DNA of 64,000 nucleotides from NCBI RefSeq assembly GCF_900112615.1, contig NZ_FOMK01000001.1:744001-808000 (forward strand), written 5' to 3'. This document shows, piece by piece, positions 34,004-43,912 of the stretch. Numbering within the stretch: the first letter of the stretch is position 1; each line of letters starts with the position of its first letter. This stretch comes from Chitinophaga sp. CF118. GTDB lineage: Bacteria; Bacteroidota; Bacteroidia; Chitinophagales; Chitinophagaceae. Below the pieces are notes generated by a model. It did not search any database and had not been told where the DNA came from. It saw only the letters and a program-made list of their open reading frames with translations. Both the position numbers and the translations under genes were made by a program.

Positions 34004-36109
34004 GTGGAAGTAAAGAAGGACATATTGTGGAGAGTGTATCTATGCTTTATTGGCATGGGACTGTTTGCTGTGGCAATACTGGTAAAGGTGTTCTTTGTAC
34101 AGAATGTAGAAGGTAATTATTGGCGGAGTATAGCAGATAGCCTGCATACCCGTTATGTATCCCTGGATGCCGACCGTGGTACTATTTATTCTGAAGAAGG
34201 CAGGATGCTCTCTACATCTATCCCCTACTTTGATGTGCGGATAGATTTTGCAGCAGATAACCTGCGCGACAAAAATGGAAAAGTATTCAAGGACAATGTA
34301 GACTCATTGTCCATTTATCTTTCCCGCCTGTTCAATGATCGTACACCGGGGGAATACAAACAGATATTACGCGAAGGCTTCAAAAGCAAAGACCGTTACT
34401 TTCTTTTAAAACGTGATATACAATTTAACCAGTTCCAGCAGCTCCGTGGTTTTCCTATGTTCAGACTGGGTAAGAATAAAGGAGGACTGATAGCAGAAAC
34501 GAAAAACAAACGCATCAATCCTTTTAAACTATTAGCGAATCGGACAATAGGATTATCCAGGGAAAATGCACAGAACATAGGATTGGAAAGAACCTATGAC
34601 AGTTACCTGAAAGGGGTAACAGGAAAAAGATTAATGCGCCGCATAGCAGGCGGCACCTACATACCGGTAGAAGGTTATGATATAGAACCGGAAAATGGCC
34701 GCGATGTTATCACTACCATAGATGTGAACATGCAGGACATTGTGGAAACAGCTCTCATGAACATGATGGTGAGTAATGAAGCAGAACATGGTACCTGCAT
34801 TCTCATGGAAGTAAAGACTGGTAAGATAAAGGCTATTGCCAACCTGGGAAAACAACCGGATGGCAGTTACTTTGAAGATATGAACTATGCCCTGCAGGTA
34901 GCAGAACCAGGTTCGACATTCAAACTTGCAACCATCATCTCTGTTCTGGATGATAAATATGCGACCATGAATGACATGGTAAACCTGCATGAGGGTGAAT
35001 GGCAGATAGGTCGCAGAACAGTATTCGATTCTGAACCTCATCCGGGACAAACGAACGTGACGATCAAACACGCTTTTGAACTGAGTTCTAATGTGGGAAT
35101 GGCAAAACTGGCGTACCAGTACTATTATAAAAAACCAAACGATTTTGTTGCGCATCTGAAGAAATTGAAGCTGGACCAATCTACAGGTATTGACCTGGTG
35201 GGAGAAGGAAGGCCGGTGATAAAATCGACCGCTTCAAAAACATGGAGTGCTACCAGTTTACCCTGGATGGCATTTGGTTATGAAGTGCTGGTCAGTCCGT
35301 TACAAACCTGTATGCTCTACAATGCTGTAGCGAACAACGGCAAAATGATGAAGCCTTACCTGGTAAATTCTATTATGGAATATGGTAAACCGGTAAAGGA
35401 ATTCGAACCAACAGTAGTACTTGACAGCATTTGTTCCAAGAGTACTTTAAGGCAGGTGAAACAAATGTTAGAAGGTGTGGTGATGAATGGAACTGCTAAA
35501 GGATTATGGACTCGCTATTACAAATTTGCCGCTAAAACCGGTACGGCCCTGGTAGCTAACGGCAACCGTGGTTATTCGGATAAGATCTATCAGTCATCGT
35601 TTGCTGGATATTTTCCAGCAAACGATCCGCAGTTCACCTGCGTGGTAGTAATCAAAAACAAAGCGCATGCGTCTAAATTTTATGGTGCAGCAGTAGCAGG
35701 ACCCGTATTTCGTGAGGTGGCAGACAAATTGTTTGCGATAGCAGTAGAAAAGCAACTGCCCATAAAAGCCAGCATGCAGATAGATACGTTGATGGCTTTC
35801 AAGAATGGTCAGGGGCATGAGTGGAAAGAAATACTGAACACATTGAACATCCCGATGCAGGGCAATGTGGGCAACAATAGCTGGGTAAGTGCAAAGGTGG
35901 ACGACAAAAAAATCGCTTTTGCGCAGGTGGCACAGAATAAAGGTGCTGTACCCAATGTAACAGGAATGGGATTAAAAGATGCGCTGTACCTGCTGGAAAA
36001 TGCAGGGTTGCGTGTTGTTATAAAAGGTGCCGGTAAAGTGAGGAATCAATCCATACCAGGCGGTACACAGTTATCAAGAGATCAGACAATCGTTATAGAA
36101 CTTAGTTGA
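34004..36109 (+). CDS. ftsI: Division transpeptidase FtsI (PBP3) with PASTA domain
   Basis: Class B penicillin-binding protein of 701 residues that cross-links septal peptidoglycan. It has one N-terminal membrane helix (about 9-31), a dimerisation/pedestal domain (about 45-230), and a transpeptidase domain with Ser304-x-x-Lys307 (PGSTFK), SSN at 361-363 and KTGT at 511-514. A C-terminal PASTA domain (about 641-700, VPNVTGMGLKDALYLLENAG) is present, as in many Bacteroidota and Gram-positive orthologues but not E. coli. GTG start at 34004; 8 bases after ftsL and 3 before murE. Confidence 0.94.
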   Translation: MEVKKDILWRVYLCFIGMGLFAVAILVKVFFVQNVEGNYWRSIADSLHTRYVSLDADRGTIYSEEGRMLSTSIPYFDVRIDFAADNLRDKNGKVFKDNVDSLSIYLSRLFNDRTPGEYKQILREGFKSKDRYFLLKRDIQFNQFQQLRGFPMFRLGKNKGGLIAETKNKRINPFKLLANRTIGLSRENAQNIGLERTYDSYLKGVTGKRLMRRIAGGTYIPVEGYDIEPENGRDVITTIDVNMQDIVETALMNMMVSNEAEHGTCILMEVKTGKIKAIANLGKQPDGSYFEDMNYALQVAEPGSTFKLATIISVLDDKYATMNDMVNLHEGEWQIGRRTVFDSEPHPGQTNVTIKHAFELSSNVGMAKLAYQYYYKKPNDFVAHLKKLKLDQSTGIDLVGEGRPVIKSTASKTWSATSLPWMAFGYEVLVSPLQTCMLYNAVANNGKMMKPYLVNSIMEYGKPVKEFEPTVVLDSICSKSTLRQVKQMLEGVVMNGTAKGLWTRYYKFAAKTGTALVANGNRGYSDKIYQSSFAGYFPANDPQFTCVVVIKNKAHASKFYGAAVAGPVFREVADKLFAIAVEKQLPIKASMQIDTLMAFKNGQGHEWKEILNTLNIPMQGNVGNNSWVSAKVDDKKIAFAQVAQNKGAVPNVTGMGLKDALYLLENAGLRVVIKGAGKVRNQSIPGGTQLSRDQTIVIELS

Positions 36110-36112
36110 GAG

Positions 36113-37579
36113 ATGAGAACACTGAGTGACATATTATACAACGTGAACATCCAGGCAGTGCATGGTAGTACTGATATTACCGTGAATGCTCTGAGCATAG
36201 ACTCCCGTGCCATTGGCAGTGGAGATGCTTTTATTGCTATCAGGGGTGTACATGCTGATGGTCATCTCTTTATTGATAAAGCACTGCAACAAGGAGCAAC
36301 TGCAATAATCTGTGAAGAGTTACCAAAGCAACTGACTGCTAATGTATGTTATATACAGGTGGCGAACAGTGCTATTGCAGCAGGTACGATTGCAGGTAAC
36401 TTTTATGATAATCCATCTCAGAAGATCCAGTTGGTAGGCGTTACAGGAACTAATGGGAAAACCACCATCGCTACGCTCCTGTTCAGATTGTTTGGGGCAT
36501 TGGGATATCATTGCGGATTATTATCTACCGTACAGAATCAGATTGGTGATAAGATCATACCTGCTACACATACCACACCGGATGCAATTCATCTGAATGC
36601 ATTACTGGCAGATATGGTAGCGGAAGGGTGTTTGTATGTTTTCATGGAAGTAAGCTCTCACGCCATCCACCAGCAACGTATTGCCGGGTTGATGTTTGCC
36701 GGTGGCATCTTCAGTAACATTACACATGATCACCTTGATTACCATAAAACGTTTGATGAATATATAAAGGTGAAGAAAGCCTTCTTTGACGGACTTCCCA
36801 ACACAGCATTCGCGCTCACAAACCTCGACGATAAAAGAGGGAATGTGATGCTACAGAATACACGTGCAAAGAAAACAACCTACAGCCTTCGTACAGTGGC
36901 AGATTTCAAAGGCAAAATCCTTGAAAACAATCTGACAGGGCTAATCATGATGGTAAATGAGAAGGAAGTTCACTTCCGCCTTATAGGAGAGTTCAATGCT
37001 TACAACCTGCTGGCTGTATACGGTGCTGCCCTGATGCTTGGAGAGGAGAAAGACAAGGTATTGCAGGCACTCAGTGGATTAACCGGTGCAGAAGGACGAT
37101 TTGATTATATCATGTCTGCAGAGCAGAAGATAATTGGTATTGTTGATTATGCACATACCCCGGATGCTTTACTGAATGTACTGGCTACTATCAAGAATCT
37201 GCGTAAAGGAAATGAACAGGTAATCACGGTAGTGGGTTGCGGCGGTGACCGCGATACGGCTAAACGTCCCGTGATGGCTGAAGTGGCAGCAGAACGCAGT
37301 GACAAAGTAATCCTTACTTCGGATAATCCCCGCTCGGAAGATCCGGCAGAGATAATCCGGCAGATGGAAGCTGGTGTACCTGTACATCTTAAAAAGAGAG
37401 TATTATCAATCGCAGACAGGAAAGAAGCCATAAAAACAGCATGTAGCCTCGCCAACCCGGAAGATATTATCCTGGTAGCTGGCAAAGGACATGAAAAATA
37501 CCAGGATATCAACGGGGTGAAACACCCATTTGATGATAAACAGGTATTACGAGAGATGCTGGAACTGATGGAAAAATAA
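36113..37579 (+). CDS. murE: UDP-MurNAc-tripeptide synthetase MurE
   Basis: Mur ligase of 488 residues that adds the third amino acid to the peptidoglycan stem peptide in the cytoplasm. ATP-binding P-loop GVTGTNGKTT lies near residues 108-117, and SSHAIHQQRI and THDHLDYHKTFDEY follow. Residues 404-407 read DNPR (TSDNPRSEDP), the signature of meso-diaminopimelate-adding enzymes; lysine-adding MurE proteins differ here. This implies a DAP-type cell wall. The gene sits 3 bases after ftsI. No murF lies between murE and mraY, unlike E. coli. Confidence 0.95.
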   Translation: MRTLSDILYNVNIQAVHGSTDITVNALSIDSRAIGSGDAFIAIRGVHADGHLFIDKALQQGATAIICEELPKQLTANVCYIQVANSAIAAGTIAGNFYDNPSQKIQLVGVTGTNGKTTIATLLFRLFGALGYHCGLLSTVQNQIGDKIIPATHTTPDAIHLNALLADMVAEGCLYVFMEVSSHAIHQQRIAGLMFAGGIFSNITHDHLDYHKTFDEYIKVKKAFFDGLPNTAFALTNLDDKRGNVMLQNTRAKKTTYSLRTVADFKGKILENNLTGLIMMVNEKEVHFRLIGEFNAYNLLAVYGAALMLGEEKDKVLQALSGLTGAEGRFDYIMSAEQKIIGIVDYAHTPDALLNVLATIKNLRKGNEQVITVVGCGGDRDTAKRPVMAEVAAERSDKVILTSDNPRSEDPAEIIRQMEAGVPVHLKKRVLSIADRKEAIKTACSLANPEDIILVAGKGHEKYQDINGVKHPFDDKQVLREMLELMEK

Positions 37580-37603
37580 CAACAATAGAGACTAACTAAC
37601 TAT

Positions 37604-38854
37604 ATGCTATATTATTTATTCAACTATTTAAAAACACTGAATTTCAGCGGAAGCGGGATGTTTCAATTCATTACGTTCCGAATTACCATGGCGCTATTGC
37701 TGTCATTGGTCATTTCCTTATTGTTGGGTAAGAGCGTAGTGAAATATCTGCAACGTAAACAAATAGGGGAAACAATCCGCGATCTGGGACTGGCCGGTGA
37801 GAATACTAAAAGAGGAACTCCAACTATGGGAGGTCTTATCATACTGGCAGCTATTTTAATCCCTACGCTCCTTTTTGCACAAGTAAAAACAGTGTATATC
37901 TGGCTGATGCTTTTATGCACGGTATGGTTGGGCCTTATCGGTTTTGTGGATGATTATATCAAAGTATTCAAAAAGAACAAAGAAGGGCTTGCCGGTAAAT
38001 TCAAAGTACTTGGCCAGATTGGCCTTGGTATTATCATTGGTAGCACATTATACTTCAATGAAAATGTAGTTATCTCCCGTGAAATCATAGGTGCAAAGAA
38101 ACTGGCGCCCTATGAAAGGGTAATCAGCAGCAGTGAGCGGGTAACGAAAGACGGTCACCGTTTTGTTGATGTAAAAACACCAATTACTTCTATTCCATTC
38201 GTAAAGAATCATGAGTTCAACTATTCAAAACTCATTTCCTGGATGGGACCTGGTGCAGAAAAGTATACTTACATCCTGTACATCTTCATAGTGATTATCA
38301 TTATCACAGCTGTGTCCAACGGAGCCAATCTTACAGATGGTCTGGATGGATTAGCTACCGGAGTGTCAGCTGTGATCGGAGTCTGTCTTGGTGTGTTTGC
38401 CTATGTATCAGGTAACATACAATTCGCAGAGTACCTGAATATCATGTATATACCCAACCTTGGCGAGCTGTCTATTTTTATCGCAGCCTTTGTAGGAGCA
38501 TGTGTGGGATTCCTTTGGTATAACGCTTTCCCGGCACAGGTATTTATGGGAGACACTGGGAGTCTTGCACTGGGCGGTATCATTGCCTCTCTGGCTATTA
38601 TTGTGCGTAAAGAATTGCTGATACCTATTTTCTGCGGGGTATTCCTGGTAGAAAACCTGAGTGTGGTATTACAGGTATCTTATTTCAAATACACAAAAAA
38701 GAAGTATGGAGAAGGAAGGCGCATTTTCAAAATGTCTCCGCTCCATCATCATTATCAGAAGCTTGGATATCATGAAAGTAAGATTGCCGTGAGATTCTGG
38801 ATCATAACAATTATGTGTGCAGTGGTAGCAATTGCAACATTAAAAATGAGATAA
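37604..38854 (+). CDS. mraY: Phospho-MurNAc-pentapeptide transferase MraY
   Basis: Integral membrane enzyme of 416 residues that transfers phospho-MurNAc-pentapeptide to undecaprenyl phosphate, making lipid I. Catalytic signatures: GFVDDYIKV (Asp pair), [24 protein letters not shown] and the HHHY loop in [12 protein letters not shown]. About ten membrane helices are apparent. Compared with E. coli (360 residues) it has an insertion of about 45 residues around 150-205 (residues from YFNENVVIS to [10 protein letters not shown]), which is common in Bacteroidota MraY. Gap to murD: 2 bases. Confidence 0.96.
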   Translation: MLYYLFNYLKTLNFSGSGMFQFITFRITMALLLSLVISLLLGKSVVKYLQRKQIGETIRDLGLAGENTKRGTPTMGGLIILAAILIPTLLFAQVKTVYIWLMLLCTVWLGLIGFVDDYIKVFKKNKEGLAGKFKVLGQIGLGIIIGSTLYFNENVVISREIIGAKKLAPYERVISSSERVTKDGHRFVDVKTPITSIPFVKNHEFNYSKLISWMGPGAEKYTYILYIFIVIIIITAVSNGANLTDGLDGLATGVSAVIGVCLGVFAYVSGNIQFAEYLNIMYIPNLGELSIFIAAFVGACVGFLWYNAFPAQVFMGDTGSLALGGIIASLAIIVRKELLIPIFCGVFLVENLSVVLQVSYFKYTKKKYGEGRRIFKMSPLHHHYQKLGYHESKIAVRFWIITIMCAVVAIATLKMR

Positions 38855-38856
38855 GC

Positions 38857-40197
38857 ATGAAGAAGAAACTCATCATACTGGGCGCTGGCGAAAGCGGAAT
38901 AGGTGCTGCCATCTTAGGCAAGCAGCAGGGGTATGATGTATTCGTATCTGATGGTGGTGCCATTAAAGATCTTTACAGACAGGAACTGGCTGTTAACGGT
39001 ATTGCATTTGAAGAAGGGCAGCATTCCTGGGATATAATATTAGGAGCAGATGAAATTGTGAAAAGCCCCGGTATTCCTGAAAAGAGCGAACTGATGAAAA
39101 AGGTGAGGGAAAAACAGGTACCGGTTATTTCAGAAATTGAACTGGCGTATCGTTTCAGTAAGGATAAAAAAATCATTGCGATAACGGGTAGTAATGGTAA
39201 AAGCACTACTACAGCACTTACATTTCACATTTTCGAAACAGCAGGACTGAACGTAGCCATGGTAGGCAATATTGGTCTTAGTTATGCCAGGCAGGTAGCT
39301 ACTGCTCCTGCAGATTATTATGTAGTGGAAATAAGCAGCTTTCAGCTGGACGATATAACGGAGTTTAAACCTAATGTGGCCATCTTACTGAACATAACGC
39401 CAGATCACCTGGATCGTTATGACTACAAGATGGAAAATTATGTAGCTTCTAAATTCCGCATAGCAATGAATCAGGGACCGGAAGATTACTTCGTGTATTG
39501 CAAGGACGATCCGGAGATCAGCCGTTATTTACAGAAACAAACTATTTACTCAACAACAATACCCTTTACTATCATGGAACCATTAAAGCAAGGAGGATTT
39601 ATGGCAAACGAACAGGTGAACATCCAGGTAAATGATGAGCCGGTGATCGTATCAATGTATGATCTTGCACTTAAAGGCAAACATAACTTATATAACTCAA
39701 TGGCAGCGGGTATTGCAGGACGCACCATGGACATCAGAAAAGAGAAGATACGCGAAAGCCTTACTTCCTTTAAGAGCCTGGAGCATCGCATGGAGTATGT
39801 AGCTTCAGTGCGTGGAATTGATTTTATTAATGATAGCAAAGCAACAAACGTAAACTCTCTGTGGTTTGCGCTTGAAAGTATGGAAACTCCAGTGATACTC
39901 ATCATGGGGGGAGTAGATAAAGGGAATGATTATAGTGCTGTCAGGGAACTGGTAAAAGAAAAAGTAAAGGCGATCATTTGCCTGGGCGTTGATAATGCAC
40001 CTATCAGAGAAGCATTGTCAAACGATACCCCGGTAATGGTAGATACCAGCAATATGAAAGATGCTGTACAAGCAGCTTTTCAGCATGCGGCCAAAGGAGA
40101 TGTAGTATTACTCTCTCCTGCCTGCGCCAGCTTTGACCTCTTCAAGAATTACGAAGACAGAGGCAAGCAGTTCAAAGAAGCAGTCAGAGAACTGTAA
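38857..40197 (+). CDS. murD: UDP-MurNAc-L-alanine:D-glutamate ligase MurD
   Basis: Mur ligase of 446 residues from the ATG at 38857 (MKKKLIILGAGESGIG); an upstream ATG at 38815 lies inside mraY and is rejected. It adds D-Glu to UDP-MurNAc-L-Ala. Visible are the N-terminal Rossmann-like LGAGESGIGAA, the P-loop AITGSNGKSTTT (about 107-118), EISSFQLDDI, ITPDHLDRYD and FINDSKATN (substrate Lys region). The end of the protein, SPACASFDLFKNYEDRG, is a family hallmark. Confidence 0.96.
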   Translation: MKKKLIILGAGESGIGAAILGKQQGYDVFVSDGGAIKDLYRQELAVNGIAFEEGQHSWDIILGADEIVKSPGIPEKSELMKKVREKQVPVISEIELAYRFSKDKKIIAITGSNGKSTTTALTFHIFETAGLNVAMVGNIGLSYARQVATAPADYYVVEISSFQLDDITEFKPNVAILLNITPDHLDRYDYKMENYVASKFRIAMNQGPEDYFVYCKDDPEISRYLQKQTIYSTTIPFTIMEPLKQGGFMANEQVNIQVNDEPVIVSMYDLALKGKHNLYNSMAAGIAGRTMDIRKEKIRESLTSFKSLEHRMEYVASVRGIDFINDSKATNVNSLWFALESMETPVILIMGGVDKGNDYSAVRELVKEKVKAIICLGVDNAPIREALSNDTPVMVDTSNMKDAVQAAFQHAAKGDVVLLSPACASFDLFKNYEDRGKQFKEAVREL

Positions 40198-40214
40198 TTA
40201 AAAAAAAAGAAAAA

Positions 40215-41399
40215 ATGGACGGTATACTTCATAGGACAAAGGGCGATAAAGTGATATGGACCATCGTGGTCTTCTTATCACTTGTGAGTCTGTTGGCTGT
40301 TTACAGCGCAACAGGGTCACTGGCATACCGTGAACAGGGAGGTCATACGGAGTATTATCTGTTTAAGCAACTGAGTGTGTTGGGAATGGGTTTGTTGATC
40401 ATCTATTTTGCTCACCGGGTAAATTACACTATTTACTCCCGTGCGGCACAGGTGGGCTTCATTATTTCCATACCCTTGCTGGTATATACATTAGCGTTTG
40501 GTTCTCATATTAATGACGCAAGCCGGTGGATAAGGCTCCCCGTTATTAATCTGACATTCCAGACATCAGATGTTGCTAAGCTGGCCATCTTCATGTATGT
40601 AAGCAGGCAGTTGTCTAAACGGCAGCATGTAATTACTGATTTTAAGAAAGGCTTTCTGCCGATCATTATACCGGTTGGGATCATCTGTGTATTGATCATG
40701 CCGGCGAACATGTCTACTGCATTGCTACTGGGGGCCAGTTGCATGCTATTGTGTTTTATAGGCCGGGTACCCATTAAGTTCCTGGCTGCCATGGTAGGTG
40801 CAGGTGTTGTTCTGATATTGCTGATGTTTGCATTTGCAGCTATAACGGGAATAGAGCTACGTACTAAAACATGGGCTAAAAGGCTTGAACATTTTTCCAA
40901 TAATGATAATACTGAAATGCCCTACCAGGTGCAACAGGCAAACATTGCAATAGCAGGTGGCGGACTGCTGGGGAAAGGTCCGGGCAACAGTACACAAAGA
41001 AATTTTCTTCCTCATGCATATAGTGATTATATATATGCAACTATTATTGAAGAGTATGGTATCTTTGGCGCCTTTTTGATATTGATGGCCTACATGTTGC
41101 TTCTGTTAAGAAGCATTCGCATATTCCGGCAATGTCCCTATGCATTTGGTGCATTTCTGGCAGTAGGGTTAAGTGTTACACTTGTGATACAGGCACTTAC
41201 AAATATGGCGGTAAACGTAGGGATATTTCCGGTTACAGGGGTAACACTACCATTAGTGAGTATGGGAGGATCCTCAGTAATATTTACCAGTCTTGCCATT
41301 GGAATCATATTGAGTGTTTCGCGCAATGTAGACGAACTGGAAGGCAAACGTATTGAACAGGAAAGGATTGCGAAGGCGATGGAACAACAAATTGCTTAA
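40215..41399 (+). CDS. ftsW: Septal peptidoglycan polymerase FtsW
   Basis: SEDS-family membrane glycosyltransferase of 394 residues that polymerises lipid II at the septum with FtsI. About ten membrane helices; family motifs include the ASRWIRLP segment with the QTSDVAKLA that follows (polar loop and catalytic Asp region), GGGLLGKGPGNS, YIYATIIEEYGIFGA and PLVSMGGSS near the C-terminus. Position between murD and murG with ftsI in the same cluster identifies it as FtsW rather than RodA. Its stop is 16 bases from the murG ATG. Confidence 0.95.
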   Translation: MDGILHRTKGDKVIWTIVVFLSLVSLLAVYSATGSLAYREQGGHTEYYLFKQLSVLGMGLLIIYFAHRVNYTIYSRAAQVGFIISIPLLVYTLAFGSHINDASRWIRLPVINLTFQTSDVAKLAIFMYVSRQLSKRQHVITDFKKGFLPIIIPVGIICVLIMPANMSTALLLGASCMLLCFIGRVPIKFLAAMVGAGVVLILLMFAFAAITGIELRTKTWAKRLEHFSNNDNTEMPYQVQQANIAIAGGGLLGKGPGNSTQRNFLPHAYSDYIYATIIEEYGIFGAFLILMAYMLLLLRSIRIFRQCPYAFGAFLAVGLSVTLVIQALTNMAVNVGIFPVTGVTLPLVSMGGSSVIFTSLAIGIILSVSRNVDELEGKRIEQERIAKAMEQQIA

Positions 41400-41415
41400 A
41401 AGAGAAAAATTAAAA

Positions 41416-42513
41416 ATGATGCAACGCAAAATTATCATAGCAGGCGGCGGTACAGGAGGACATATCTTCCCGGCTATTGCTATTGCCAATGCGTTGAAAA
41501 AGATAAATCCGGATACTGAGATACTTTTTGTAGGAGCCAAAGGAAAAATGGAAATGGAAAAAGTGCCGCAGGCTGGCTACCCTATAGAAGGATTGGAAAT
41601 AGCAGGTTTTAACCGCAGCAATATGTTTAAGAACCTTTTGCTGCCATTCAAGATACTAAAAAGCCTGGGGCAGGCACGCCGCATTTTAGAACGTTTTCAA
41701 CCACATGCAGTGGTAGGTGTTGGCGGTTATGCCAGTTTCCCTGTAATGCGAAAAGCGCAGCATAAAGGCATCCCTACATTAATTCAGGAACAGAATTCTT
41801 TTGCAGGAAAGGCCAATATGTCATTGGGAAAGAAAGCAAAGAAGATCTGCGTGGCTTACGAAGGCATGGATAAATTCTTCCCGGCAGACAAACTGGTGAT
41901 GACAGGAAACCCTGTTAGGGGGAACATTACACAATCGGCAGTTACAAAGGAAGATGCATTACAGCACTTTGGGTTACAATCAGGTAAAACCACTGTACTT
42001 GCAGTAGGTGGCAGCCTGGGCGCCAAAGCTATCAATGAAGCATTACAGCCTTTGTTAGCAAGTTTTGTTGAGAAAGATATTCAGCTGATATGGCAAACAG
42101 GCAAACCATATTTCGATACTGCCAAAGCAGCAGCATTACCATACAGTTCGCATGTAAAGGTGTTTGACTTTATTAACCTGATGGACTTTGCATACAAGGC
42201 TTCAGACGTAGTAATATCACGTGCAGGTGCGCTGGCCATAGCTGAGTTATGTGTTGTAAAAAAGCCGGTAATATTTGTACCCTACCCTTTTGCAGCCGAA
42301 GATCATCAGACTTTCAATGCACAAAGCCTGGTAGTAAAGAGTGCGGCACTCATCATTAAAAACGATGAAGCAGGAACACTCCTGGGAAATACATTATTCA
42401 GCCTGGTACAAAACAAAGCATTGCTGGAACAACTGGAACAGAACATTGGAAAACTTGGTAATACCAATGCAGATATGGTGATTGCAAAACAGATAATGAC
42501 ATTAATAGGATAA
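41416..42513 (+). CDS. murG: UDP-GlcNAc transferase MurG
   Basis: GT28 glycosyltransferase of 366 residues that converts lipid I to lipid II on the inner face of the membrane. The start is ATG ATG at 41416/41419; an in-frame ATG at 41353 overlaps ftsW and lacks family similarity. Signatures: GGGTGGHIFPAIAIA (glycine loop), GVGGYASFPVMRKA, IQEQNSFAGKAN, VGGSLGAKAINEA, and in the nucleotide-sugar pocket SRAGALAIAELCVVKKP with FVPYPFAAEDHQTFNA. It lies 5 bases before murC. Confidence 0.95.
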   Translation: MMQRKIIIAGGGTGGHIFPAIAIANALKKINPDTEILFVGAKGKMEMEKVPQAGYPIEGLEIAGFNRSNMFKNLLLPFKILKSLGQARRILERFQPHAVVGVGGYASFPVMRKAQHKGIPTLIQEQNSFAGKANMSLGKKAKKICVAYEGMDKFFPADKLVMTGNPVRGNITQSAVTKEDALQHFGLQSGKTTVLAVGGSLGAKAINEALQPLLASFVEKDIQLIWQTGKPYFDTAKAAALPYSSHVKVFDFINLMDFAYKASDVVISRAGALAIAELCVVKKPVIFVPYPFAAEDHQTFNAQSLVVKSAALIIKNDEAGTLLGNTLFSLVQNKALLEQLEQNIGKLGNTNADMVIAKQIMTLIG

Positions 42514-42518
42514 GAAAA

Positions 42519-43901
42519 ATGGATTTGAACAACATACAACGCGTATACTTCGTTGGCATAGGAGGCATTGGCATGAGCGCCATTGCACGGTTCTTCAATG
42601 AGAAGGGCGTGCATGTGAGCGGTTATGACCGTACAGAGACTGCTCTTACACGCCAGCTAACAGCGGAGGGTATGCAAATCCATTATACGGAAGATGTGAA
42701 CATGGTAGACAAACAGGTACAGCTGGTAATTTACACACCTGCTATTCCTACTATTCATGAGGAACTGAAATGGTATCGGGAAAATGGTTACGAAGTAGTA
42801 AAACGCAGTGATGTACTTCAGGAAGTTACCCGTGAGCTTTTTGCTATAACAGTAGGTGGTACACACGGTAAAACAACTGTTTCTACCCTTATTGCGCATA
42901 TACTAAGGAACAGTGGTTATGGTTGCAATGCTTTTCTTGGAGGTATCAGTGCTAACTACAACCGTAATTTCTGGAGCAATGACAGGAAAGTTGCTGTTAT
43001 TGAAGCAGACGAATACGACCGTTCATTCTTAAAACTACATCCAGACGTGGCTGTATTAACAGCAATGGATGCAGACCATCTGGATATTTACGGTACCGAA
43101 GCTGAAGTGCAGGAAGCATTTTTACAATACTCCGGCAATATAAAACCAAATGGTACCCTGGTTGCAAGAATGGGATTACAACGTGCGACAGATCTGAAGG
43201 GTGATAACAAACTATGGTATCACCTGCAGGATAACAAAGCAGATGTATATGCTGCCAATATCAAAATAGAAGATGGTGGATATCGGTTTGATGTGATAGA
43301 AAAAGACTGGACAATCCGTGATATACAATTGCCAATTGGCGGTACACACAATATTGAGAATACAGTGGCGGCAGTAGCTGTTGCTCATCTGCTTGGTATT
43401 GAAGATGATAAGATCCGTGCTGCAATCGCTGAGTTCAAAGGAATCAAACGGCGGTTTGAATACCTTATCCGGAATGATTATCAGGTGTATATAGACGATT
43501 ATGCACATCATCCGGAAGAATTGCGGGCACTCATCAGCAGTGCGCGTGCATTGTTTCCTGATAAGAAGTGTACGATCATCTTTCAACCGCATTTGTACAC
43601 ACGTACCCGCGATTTCGCAGCAGGCTTTGCAGAAAGCCTGTCTCTCGCAGATGAAGTGTTATTACTGCCCATCTACCCTGCCAGGGAATTACCTATTGAG
43701 GGTGTAAGCAGTGAAATGATAGCAGAGAAGATCCGTAAGGTGCCTGTACAAATAATAGAAAAAGAGAACGTGCAGGACTGGCTCAAATTGCACAATGTAC
43801 CTTTATTCATTACAGCAGGTGCAGGAGATATTGATCAGTTCAGGGAACCGGTGCAGGAAATCTTAAATGGTGAACGCATTATTACAGACGAAATAAAATA
43901 A
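42519..43901 (+). CDS. murC: UDP-MurNAc:L-alanine ligase MurC
   Basis: Mur ligase of 460 residues that adds the first stem amino acid, L-Ala. Signatures: FVGIGGIGMSAIARFF at the N-terminus, SGYDRTETALT, P-loop VGGTHGKTTVSTL (about 108-120), EADEYDRSFLKLHP, TAMDADHLDIYG and DDYAHHPEELRALI. Full length. In this cluster it follows murG by 5 bases and precedes ftsQ by 11; murB and ddl, found at this spot in some bacteria, are absent. Confidence 0.96.
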   Translation: MDLNNIQRVYFVGIGGIGMSAIARFFNEKGVHVSGYDRTETALTRQLTAEGMQIHYTEDVNMVDKQVQLVIYTPAIPTIHEELKWYRENGYEVVKRSDVLQEVTRELFAITVGGTHGKTTVSTLIAHILRNSGYGCNAFLGGISANYNRNFWSNDRKVAVIEADEYDRSFLKLHPDVAVLTAMDADHLDIYGTEAEVQEAFLQYSGNIKPNGTLVARMGLQRATDLKGDNKLWYHLQDNKADVYAANIKIEDGGYRFDVIEKDWTIRDIQLPIGGTHNIENTVAAVAVAHLLGIEDDKIRAAIAEFKGIKRRFEYLIRNDYQVYIDDYAHHPEELRALISSARALFPDKKCTIIFQPHLYTRTRDFAAGFAESLSLADEVLLLPIYPARELPIEGVSSEMIAEKIRKVPVQIIEKENVQDWLKLHNVPLFITAGAGDIDQFREPVQEILNGERIITDEIK

Positions 43902-43912
43902 TAATAAAACGC